DNA of 64,000 nt from Methanocella_A sp049676595 (lineage in GTDB: Archaea; Halobacteriota; Methanocellia; Methanocellales; Methanocellaceae): positions 3,410,001 through 3,474,000 of the forward strand of contig NZ_CP187259.1 in assembly GCF_049676595.1 (NCBI RefSeq), read 5' to 3'. The position numbers and the translations under genes are program-made. Position 1 is the stretch's first letter, and each line of letters begins with the position of its first letter. This document shows positions 41,790 through 48,853 of this stretch, piece after piece. Below the pieces are notes generated by a model that made no database searches, had not been told where the DNA came from, and worked only from the letters and a program-made list of their open reading frames with translations.

Positions 41790-42317
41790 ATGCAGAAAAA
41801 CCGTGCCATAGCGATCAGGTCAGGCCTGACTTGGGGAGTGGTGCTCGGCATCTGTGAGCTGGGCTTTGGCGTTGTGGTCTACATATTGCTGCCTTTCATA
41901 GAGGATTACCTGAAGACGTACTCTATTGATCTTCTCATACCGGTTGCTACGGTATACCTCGCTTTCCTGTTCCTCCTCATCGCAGTTTACTTTACCTGCG
42001 GCATGATCACCGCCAAGTGGCTGACTTCGCTGCCGCTCAGGTCATCGGAGATCGCCAAGCTGGGTGCCATATCCGGCGCAGCCGCCGAGTTAGTCCGCAG
42101 CGTCGTGGCCATACCGGTAAACGCAGCAGTCATCCTTCTTTTCCCCGCAGTCTCCGCAGGCACTAACCCCCTGCTCGCCGCCCTTGGCAACAGTGCAGTA
42201 AGACTTGTCTGCGGCATGCCCCTGTTTATACTCTTCGCCGCAGTAATCGCAGGCGTCAGCGCTTACCTCTTCTCCATGATCTTTTTCAGGCCCGAGAGTT
42301 CGGCGCCCCAGAAGTAA
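41790..42317 (+). CDS. Four-TM membrane protein
   Basis: The 175-residue protein has four hydrophobic helices (about 12-35, 50-75, 95-120 and 135-162) with short loops. No family is recognised. The ATG at 41790 is preferred because a GAGAGGGG ribosome site precedes it; an upstream in-frame start at 41763 would bury that site. It is flanked on both sides by palindromic repeat elements. Confidence 0.65.
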   Translation: MQKNRAIAIRSGLTWGVVLGICELGFGVVVYILLPFIEDYLKTYSIDLLIPVATVYLAFLFLLIAVYFTCGMITAKWLTSLPLRSSEIAKLGAISGAAAELVRSVVAIPVNAAVILLFPAVSAGTNPLLAALGNSAVRLVCGMPLFILFAAVIAGVSAYLFSMIFFRPESSAPQK

Positions 42318-42334
42318 GCCTTTTTACAAGAAAC

Positions 42335-42625
42335 GATGACGATCGCTGCGCTGTGCCGGCCATCATTCCCAGGCTATTCGCAAACTGTTGTTTCTCTGCC
42401 CGTGAACGTGGACGATCGCTGCGCTGTGCCAGGGTCACAGATTACGACAGATACCACAGATTGCACAGATATGACTCGATAAGTGTAAGATAGTAGTCGG
42501 CCAATTAACTGAATTCGATGGCCATCTGTACAATCTGCGTAATCTGTCGGAATCTGTGATCTGGCACAGCGCAGCGTTCGTATTGCTATCTCACGCCGCA
42601 CGAGCAACATGAAACACACAGCGCA
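42335..42625. repeat. Full-length CGCTGCGCTGTG/CAGATT element with extra half-ends
   Basis: The complete palindrome runs from about 42402 to 42582, from GAACGTGGACGATCGCTGCG to CACAGCGCAGCGTTCG. Two further isolated ends flank it: GATCGCTGCGCTGTGCC near 42340 and ACACAGCGCAGCGTCC near 42610. This suggests nested or decayed copies. Confidence 0.8.
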
Positions 42626-42670
42626 GCGTCCCCAGGATTTCTGCTGCCACCGGGAGCGCTACACAAGTTT

Positions 42671-44275
42671 TTATTTCCCGGCCGGCCACGCGGGCAGCGT
42701 GCCATTGTAGACGTAGATTCTGCCGTTGCCCAGTTCGTGGACCGTCTCGGGCGGGTGGTTTTCGTTGACTTTCCTGGCCCATTCGTCCAGGCTGCCGCCG
42801 TCGGAGGCGATGATTACGGGCCGGGGATCGCTGCCGTCCGGCCATATCTTGGTCCAGCGCGGGGCCGAGTTCATGGTCTGGAACTTGAGCTTATCAGCCT
42901 CTACGATAACCGGTTCGATCATAATCTGGCCGCCGGACAGGTAAGTGATCAGGTTTGCATCCCAGTAGTCCGCGTAGGCGTGGGTGATACCTTTGCTCTC
43001 GAGCACGGTGACCAGCGCCTGCTGATTTCTGATGTAGTCGGGGTTCGGGTTTTCAAAGATGGCCATGGCGTTCGGTATGAGGCAGAGTAATATGATGACA
43101 GCTGTTGCGATCAAAGGTAGGTAACCTACTCCTTTTCTCATCGTCACAGTGGCGGCCACGACCAGGGCCATGATGCTGACCGGGGTGAGGTACCGGGCAA
43201 CGTCGCCTGCCACGGTCATCGACATGAGGCCGATCAGCATACCCAGCCCGCCAATGACGAGCACCGCGTACATGAAGCGGTCCTTACGATCGACGATAGC
43301 GAACACGATGATGGCGAGGAGGATCGCGGCTATGAGTAAGCCTCCTGCGTTGCTGATCAGGGCACCGATGAAATCGCCTATCATTTCCGGGTGCTGGAAC
43401 AGGTTTGCAGGGGAATCCAGTTCAGCTCCTGACTTAGCCAGGATCGGGCCACCCGGCCATAGCTGGCTAATCCGTGACTTCACCGCATATACGATTACTG
43501 CGGGCACGGCTGAAGCCAGCCAGAGTACAGGATTATCTTCCTGTGCATCACTGCTCTTTTCGGCATCCTTCGCCTGCCTCTGCTTCAGGAGCCGGTATGC
43601 CGAGTAGACGATGAGCGGCAGGGTGAACAGAGGGAGCATGAGCGTGTCCGAGAATACGCCCAGGAGCTGCAGCACGCCGATGATCACCACCCTCCATCTG
43701 AGGCTCAGGCGGAAAGGCGGCCTGTCGGCGTAGAAGACCAGGATGGACAGCAAAATGAACAGGATCGTACCGTTGTGGTAGAGGGGATAGAGGACGTACC
43801 GGAGGCCCATGAAAGGCATGTTAGCGACCAGCGCCATGGCCGCCAGGGCTTCCATGCGGCCCGAAAAGCGTAACGCAAGTGCTCCGCACGCGAGCACGAT
43901 GAGGGCATACATTGCATAGCCCGTCAGCGCCAGCGCAACAGGACTGTAACCGGTCAGTGGCTGGATGACCATGTGGAAGATGTAGTCCGTGAAGAGGTAA
44001 GGATTATTGGCCGGGAGAATGTACTCGAAGTTTCCCTGCATAACCTCCATCGGGAACAGGCCCGCGTTGGCCATGTCGCTGGTCAGCGGGTACATGAGGG
44101 CCAAAGAGAGGGCGAGGTACAGGCCGGCGGCTGTCGCCGCCAGGAAAAATACGGTAAGCAGCTTTTCCACGCCAGGGCTTAGCTTCAGTCTCTGCTTCGA
44201 CTGCCCATCATCCTGGATATGCGTTACACCCTTTCGTTTTTCCTCAATACGTAAGCGTCTGGCCTGGGACATCAC
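42671..44275 (-). CDS. Polytopic membrane protein, GT-C glycosyltransferase-like
   Basis: The 534-residue protein has a charged N-terminus (about 1-38), about eleven to twelve helices and a C-terminal extracytoplasmic domain (about 440-534). An early loop with PLTSDMANAGLFPMEVMQG contains an acidic residue where GT-C enzymes (ArnT/PMT style) have a catalytic Asp. This architecture fits a lipid-linked-sugar transferase, but no diagnostic motif was confirmed. It is monocistronic between a repeat element and the DUF3795 operon. Confidence 0.6.
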   Translation of the reverse strand: MMSQARRLRIEEKRKGVTHIQDDGQSKQRLKLSPGVEKLLTVFFLAATAAGLYLALSLALMYPLTSDMANAGLFPMEVMQGNFEYILPANNPYLFTDYIFHMVIQPLTGYSPVALALTGYAMYALIVLACGALALRFSGRMEALAAMALVANMPFMGLRYVLYPLYHNGTILFILLSILVFYADRPPFRLSLRWRVVIIGVLQLLGVFSDTLMLPLFTLPLIVYSAYRLLKQRQAKDAEKSSDAQEDNPVLWLASAVPAVIVYAVKSRISQLWPGGPILAKSGAELDSPANLFQHPEMIGDFIGALISNAGGLLIAAILLAIIVFAIVDRKDRFMYAVLVIGGLGMLIGLMSMTVAGDVARYLTPVSIMALVVAATVTMRKGVGYLPLIATAVIILLCLIPNAMAIFENPNPDYIRNQQALVTVLESKGITHAYADYWDANLITYLSGGQIMIEPVIVEADKLKFQTMNSAPRWTKIWPDGSDPRPVIIASDGGSLDEWARKVNENHPPETVHELGNGRIYVYNGTLPAWPAGK

Positions 44276-44312
44276 TGCTGATTAGATACGTAAGCCCATA
44301 AAGTTATTGTTC

Positions 44313-44768
44313 TCAGTCCTTCAGGTGTTCAGCCGACACCGTATCTGAGAACTTATCAAGCCCGGCTTTCTTTATTTTCCGCAGGTTGTCCACGTTTTCC
44401 TCGCCGTGGATGGGCTTGAGGAAGTCGTGCTTGTCGCAGGCTTCTGCCTCGGAGCATTCCCAGCAGCCCGGGAGGCCCTTTTTCGCACAGCACTTTCTGA
44501 TCTTGCACCCCGGGTTGCCGCCGCCCTCGTGGCACATTTTGCCGCACCTGAGCCGGACCATGGCGCCCAGCGTAGCGTAGCACTTCTCGTAGTCCCCGAA
44601 CTCCTTGAAGTATTTAGACAGGCCTCCGGCAGCGCGGTCGAACTTTTCTTCACGGAGCTTCTTGCGCAGGTCTCTCGCGAGGTCGGCGATTTCGCCCTTA
44701 TGATTGAAGCAGTCGTTGCAGCAGAGGCCGCAGTAGGCTATATCGACTTTTTCCTGTTCCACCGTCAT
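44313..44768 (-). CDS. DUF3795-like cysteine-rich protein
   Basis: The 151-residue protein contains many cysteines in the arrangement AYCGLCCNDCFNHKG, then MCHEGGGNPGCKIRKCC and GCWECSEAEACDKH. This is the pattern of DUF3795 proteins, which probably bind zinc or Fe-S clusters. Function is unknown. It starts 10 bp after a second DUF3795 protein on the same strand. Confidence 0.75.
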   Translation of the reverse strand: MTVEQEKVDIAYCGLCCNDCFNHKGEIADLARDLRKKLREEKFDRAAGGLSKYFKEFGDYEKCYATLGAMVRLRCGKMCHEGGGNPGCKIRKCCAKKGLPGCWECSEAEACDKHDFLKPIHGEENVDNLRKIKKAGLDKFSDTVSAEHLKD

Positions 44769-44778
44769 ACTAACACAT

Positions 44779-45330
44779 CTATTTTCGCAGCTTTAGCGTT
44801 AACCCTTTTTCCTCTGCCAGCCTTTCGAGGATGGCGCGCATTGCCTTCGCCCGCTGGCCGGCAGTCATATCTGTCGAGATTTTACTGCCCGAGGCCAGAG
44901 CATCCTGGAGCCCTGCATCGTCGAGCAAGGTAGCCGCTATGCAGAAGTAGCTCCTTGATCTCCCGTCATCGTAGCATGCGATGAGCTGCCTGAGCAGGTC
45001 GCATCGCTGTTCCTGTGCCTGTTCGAACGCCTCCAGCCCGTACTTCTGCTGGTATGCGACGTTATCTTCGAGGCGGGCGTAGCAGACGAAACTGTCGTGC
45101 TCCTGGCCGATAGCCCGGTGCTTTTTCCAGCGTTCGCAGTGCTCCCCTTCGGGGCATTCCACGCAGGCCTCCACGCCTTTCTTCCGGGCGCAGGTGATGA
45201 AAGGGCAGCCCGCAGCCGTACGACTAACTGATTTACAGCCTCTGCACCCGCTTTCGGCCGTCGAGTGATATCTTGGACAAAGCCGGCATGACAGCCCGCA
45301 GATGCCGGTCGCAGGATATTTGAAGTCCAT
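44779..45330 (-). CDS. DUF3795-like cysteine-rich protein (second)
   Basis: The 183-residue protein has the cysteine pattern ICGLSCRLCPRYH, GCRGCKSVSRTAAGCPFITC and ACVECPEGEHCERW. A helical C-terminal half without cysteines follows. It shares its family with the next gene but is longer. It lies 12 bp after the HHH-domain gene, so the three form a small operon. Confidence 0.75.
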   Translation of the reverse strand: MDFKYPATGICGLSCRLCPRYHSTAESGCRGCKSVSRTAAGCPFITCARKKGVEACVECPEGEHCERWKKHRAIGQEHDSFVCYARLEDNVAYQQKYGLEAFEQAQEQRCDLLRQLIACYDDGRSRSYFCIAATLLDDAGLQDALASGSKISTDMTAGQRAKAMRAILERLAEEKGLTLKLRK

Positions 45331-45342
45331 ACAGAGGTCCCC

Positions 45343-45612
45343 TTAAGCGTCCTTCCAGTTCCACCACTTCAGCTTTTCCGGCTCCCGGCCGCCTTCTGCA
45401 TAATAGACTGCACACTTGAAGGCGTACAATACACAGCGGTCCATGTGCATGCCTGCCCGGGCTTCCAGCGACTCATAGAGCGCCTCCGGGTCTTTACCCT
45501 TTAGATCGCTGACCTTTGCTATGCCGAGGCCCCGGAGGTCGTTCGCCATGCTGGGGCCGATGCCCGGTATGGATTCCAGAGCTTCAGGAGGATACAGAGA
45601 TTTGGGTTTCAA
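45343..45612 (-). CDS. Cdd1-like helix-hairpin-helix protein
   Basis: The 89-residue protein has a helix-hairpin-helix motif, LESIPGIGPSMANDLRGLGI (about residues 12-31). A conserved-looking second half (MHMDRCVLYAFKCAVYYAEG) follows, as in the Cdd1 (pathogenicity-locus) family. It may bind DNA. It uses a TTG start at 45612, with no strong ribosome site. It is the first gene of the operon with two DUF3795 proteins. Confidence 0.78.
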   Translation of the reverse strand: MKPKSLYPPEALESIPGIGPSMANDLRGLGIAKVSDLKGKDPEALYESLEARAGMHMDRCVLYAFKCAVYYAEGGREPEKLKWWNWKDA

Positions 45613-45679
45613 GGTGAACAGCTCGTAAAAGTGAATTGGCTACAGGTATAATAAGGGGTAGCCTGGCTGATTGAAAATA

Positions 45680-46192
45680 TTATTTCTCGAACTCTAACAG
45701 CGCCGATCGCTCCCGCACTAGTTCAGGTATCCGGTCCCGGCCCACGATTTCGATCTCTGCCGGGGTGATCTCGAACAGCCTCATCAGCAGCTCGTCTTTC
45801 CCGCGGGAGTAGTCGATGACTTTTTCGTCCACGCTGTCGAGCAGCTCTTTTGCGGCCGGCAGGGCTTTTTCGGAGTTATCTCCAATGATCAGGATGGCCA
45901 CGTTGTTGTCGCCCTGTTTGACGCCCATGTCCAGCGCTCTTTCGATCTGGCGGCGGCCTCGCAGGTAGAGCATGATTTCCATGCCTAAATCCCGGGCCAG
46001 GTTTCGCTTTTGCCTGAAGGCCTCGATAGCCTTTGCAGTGGCGAACTCCAGGTGCATCCTGCCTGCTATGGCGTCTGCGTTCACGGCCTGCACTGTGGTG
46101 CCGTAGTCGGCACCGATAGCGGCCGCGTCTTTAAGAAAAGCTTTGACGTCTGCAATGTGTTTCTTTCCGCCGGTGATGATGAGGGGAGTCAT
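45680..46192 (-). CDS. Cgi121-like KEOPS subunit
   Basis: The 170-residue protein has the Cgi121/TPRKB-type sequence: an N-terminal IITGGKKHIADVKAF, AVNADAIAGRMHLEFATAKAIEAF, EIMLYLRGRRQIERALDMGVK and NVAILIIGD. In KEOPS it binds tRNA and the Bud32 kinase in t6A synthesis. It lies downstream of the Hel308 gene on the same strand, a neighbour pair I recall from other euryarchaea. Confidence 0.88.
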   Translation of the reverse strand: MTPLIITGGKKHIADVKAFLKDAAAIGADYGTTVQAVNADAIAGRMHLEFATAKAIEAFRQKRNLARDLGMEIMLYLRGRRQIERALDMGVKQGDNNVAILIIGDNSEKALPAAKELLDSVDEKVIDYSRGKDELLMRLFEITPAEIEIVGRDRIPELVRERSALLEFEK

Positions 46193-46573
46193 CAGATCAT
46201 AGATGGGCAGAAAAATGATAAAAGACTTCCGGGTTAGGTGGGGCGGAGAGGCAAAAGCCCGGATGTTTGGACCTCGTTTTTGGAATCGTTTTTAAAGCCG
46301 TTTTTATCGTTTTTACCGTTTTTATAAGCGTTTTTATGTGTGGCTTCGGCGATCCCGCGCCCATAACTGTTCTGGGGAGATAGCGCAAATAGCTTCTCTT
46401 ACCCTTCAGAGGCATGCTATGCAAGCTGCAGAAGATCAGGCAAGGCAAAAGGGAATTCGTGAGTATAGGACCCGGTCTGCGGCATCAAGTCGTGTGGGCG
46501 TGAGATGATGCCCGACCAGGTGTCCGGTTCGTATCAATGCGTACTTATTAGAAATACCTTCCAGGGGTGTTAT
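46193..46573. other. Intergenic region with GTTTTT repeat
   Basis: No gene is called; the short frames follow the repeat. GTTTTT units lie at 46276, 46288, 46300, 46309, 46318 and 46330, so the spacings are 12, 12, 9, 9 and 12, all multiples of three. The rest has no recognisable site. Confidence 0.6.
46276..46335. repeat. GTTTTT units spaced 9 or 12 bp
   Basis: Six GTTTTT units with short variable joints (ATC, ACC, ATAAGC, GGAATC). T-runs of this kind on the plus strand would read as A-runs in the hel308-cgi121 direction, so they are unlikely to be terminators for those genes. Confidence 0.6.
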
Positions 46574-48796
46574 TCAGCCGTCGAAGCTAAAGAGGGTGCT
46601 CTGGCCGGTTGTCGGGGGTTGCTCGCCTTCTTCCGGGGTGACATGCTCCACTTTTCTGCCGAGCTGGCCCATGATGCTGACGGCGAGCTTGTCCCCAATG
46701 CCCGGGATAGCGGCGAGTGCGGAGACTTCCGCGCCTTTGAGCTTGTCCCGGCTGGTATAGCCCGAGTCGTAGAGTTTTCTGGCCCTGACGCGGCCCACGC
46801 CTTTCAGCGTGATCAGGTCCAGTAGCTCCCGGCTGGCGCCGTTCTCTATGCGTATGGCGAGCTCTCTGGCGGTGCGGGTCATCGGGACCCCGAGCAGGGT
46901 GGATATCTCTGCGGTGCCGTGCATCAGCCAGTTGCAGGTTTCCATGAGGTTCCGGATGTCGCCGGGGCCGATGTTGAAGAAGGTGGTGATGGCTTCCTCG
47001 CTCTTCTCGTTGATCCACATTTCGGCCAGCGCCGCGGTTTTGACGCCCGCGAGGAACTGCTCGAACTCCACGTCGTCGCCGTAGCTGTCCGGCACGTCGG
47101 AGAGGAAGTCGGACGCATGCTCGTCCGCATACCTGATGATCCAGGAGTAGTCGCCCCGGCGCAGGTATAAGGATTTGATGTCCGGGGTGGAGCATATCAG
47201 GTGGAGCAGGCCGAACTCTGCCGTGTCGGGCTTCTTTTTCGCCTTTTCCAGGCCTTCCGCTATGATCGCCGCGGAGAGCGGGTCGATGTAGAGCTTTGAG
47301 ATAAGCGAGCCGAGTTCGGTGGCTTTGAGGCTGCCGCCTTTGCTCTCGATGATCATCTCTTCTTCGAGGAGGAAGTCCAGCACGTTGTCGATGACGTGGG
47401 ATAAATCTCCTCGCTGGTAGGCGAAGAAGGTGGTGTCCATGAACGCCTTTAAGTCCTGGCGGCTGCGGCAGAAGTCCGTTGCCACGGCGGATAGCACGTG
47501 GGCCCGCATGGCGGGCTCGGTGCCGAGCTTGGAGGTGATGTGCTCGGGGTCGGCGTTGATGTAGTTCTCCGTGAGCTCCTCGAACTCTTCGTAGTTTTTG
47601 GCGATCAGGACGGCTTCGCCGTACGGGTCGAGCCTCGGCCTGCCCGCCCTGCCTGCCATCTGCTTGTATTCGAGGACAGGGATAGGGACGCTGCCGTAGT
47701 TCACGTCGAACCGCTTGTAGTCCCGGATGATTACTCTTCTCGCGGGCAGGTTGAGGCCAGCGGCCAGCGTAGGAGTGCAGGCGATGACTTTGAGGATGTT
47801 CTTCTTGAAGCCGTCTTCCACTATGCGCCGGTGCTCGCCCTTGAGCCCGGCGTGGTGGAAGGCGACGCCGTTGCCCACGCAGTCGGCCAGTTTCTCGCAG
47901 GTGTCAGTTTCCGCGTGGCGCATGACGTCCTGCTTGAGCTTCGCTAATTGCTCCTTCTCTGTCGGCTGGAGCTTTTTAGAGATGGATCGTGAGACTTTCT
48001 GGGCGATGCTCTCACTGCTCTTTCTGGTGTTGGCGAAGACCAGGCATTGTCCGCCCTCTTCCAGCGTGTCCGCCACCAGCGAGTTCACTTCGTCGGGGCC
48101 GGCGTTGCTGACCACCCGCTTCTCTTTCTTGAAGGTGATCGCCCGGCCGTAGAACACGCCTTCCTTCAGTGTTGTGGGTCTCCAGTCGCTCTGGACCAGG
48201 GCGGCGTCCAGCCACTTTGCCACCGCTTTGGCGTTGCCGATGGTCGCGGATAACGCCAGGATTTGCAGGTTCACGTTGATCTTCCTGAGCTTGGCGAGGG
48301 TGACCTCGAGGGTAGGCCCGCGGTTTGCGGAGTCGATCAGGTGAACTTCGTCGGCGACGACCACGCTGAGGCCGGATAACCACGATACGCCGTTGCGGAG
48401 CAGGGAGTCAGTCTTCTCGGAGGTGGCGACGATGATGTCCTTCTCTCCCAGGTATTCGTCCCGGGAGTCGAAGTCGCCCGTGGCTATGCCGACTTTGACG
48501 CCGTCAGGCTTGATGGGCAGCTTAGAAAATTCGAGGAACCGGTCGTATTTTTCCGAGGCCAGCGCCTTCAGGGGGACGATGTAGATCGCCTTGCCGCCTT
48601 CGGCGATCGACTTCAGCATCGCCATCTCCGCCAGCAGGGTTTTGCCGCTGGCCGTGGGTATGGCTGCGAGCAGGTTTTTGCTGTCGAGCAGTCCCTGCCT
48701 GATCGCTTCATCCTGGGGCGGGTACAGCTCCGTGATACCGGTCCCGGCGTAGAAGTCCTTCAGCGCTTGTGGCAGGTTGAGCTCGGCGATCTTCAT
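46574..48796 (-). CDS. hel308: Hel308-type superfamily 2 DNA helicase
   Basis: The 740-residue helicase has the Q-motif region (ELYPPQDEAIRQG), Walker A AIPTASGKTLLAE (about 45-57), the DEVH box (about 140), LSATIGN, and motif VI QMAGRAGRPRLDPYGEA. The winged-helix, ratchet and C-terminal helix-hairpin-helix domains follow (KGVGRVRARKLYDSG and IPGIGDKLAV). The C-terminal end is FSFDG, like a PCNA- or partner-binding tail. It unwinds lagging strands at stalled forks. The ATG at 48796 begins the family sequence KIAELNLP; an upstream TTG at 48817 is possible. Confidence 0.95.
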   Translation of the reverse strand: MKIAELNLPQALKDFYAGTGITELYPPQDEAIRQGLLDSKNLLAAIPTASGKTLLAEMAMLKSIAEGGKAIYIVPLKALASEKYDRFLEFSKLPIKPDGVKVGIATGDFDSRDEYLGEKDIIVATSEKTDSLLRNGVSWLSGLSVVVADEVHLIDSANRGPTLEVTLAKLRKINVNLQILALSATIGNAKAVAKWLDAALVQSDWRPTTLKEGVFYGRAITFKKEKRVVSNAGPDEVNSLVADTLEEGGQCLVFANTRKSSESIAQKVSRSISKKLQPTEKEQLAKLKQDVMRHAETDTCEKLADCVGNGVAFHHAGLKGEHRRIVEDGFKKNILKVIACTPTLAAGLNLPARRVIIRDYKRFDVNYGSVPIPVLEYKQMAGRAGRPRLDPYGEAVLIAKNYEEFEELTENYINADPEHITSKLGTEPAMRAHVLSAVATDFCRSRQDLKAFMDTTFFAYQRGDLSHVIDNVLDFLLEEEMIIESKGGSLKATELGSLISKLYIDPLSAAIIAEGLEKAKKKPDTAEFGLLHLICSTPDIKSLYLRRGDYSWIIRYADEHASDFLSDVPDSYGDDVEFEQFLAGVKTAALAEMWINEKSEEAITTFFNIGPGDIRNLMETCNWLMHGTAEISTLLGVPMTRTARELAIRIENGASRELLDLITLKGVGRVRARKLYDSGYTSRDKLKGAEVSALAAIPGIGDKLAVSIMGQLGRKVEHVTPEEGEQPPTTGQSTLFSFDG

Positions 48797-48853
48797 ATGC
48801 AGCACATGATGCCGCAATAGTAAATCATGTTTTTGCTAGTTAGGTGAAAGTTT

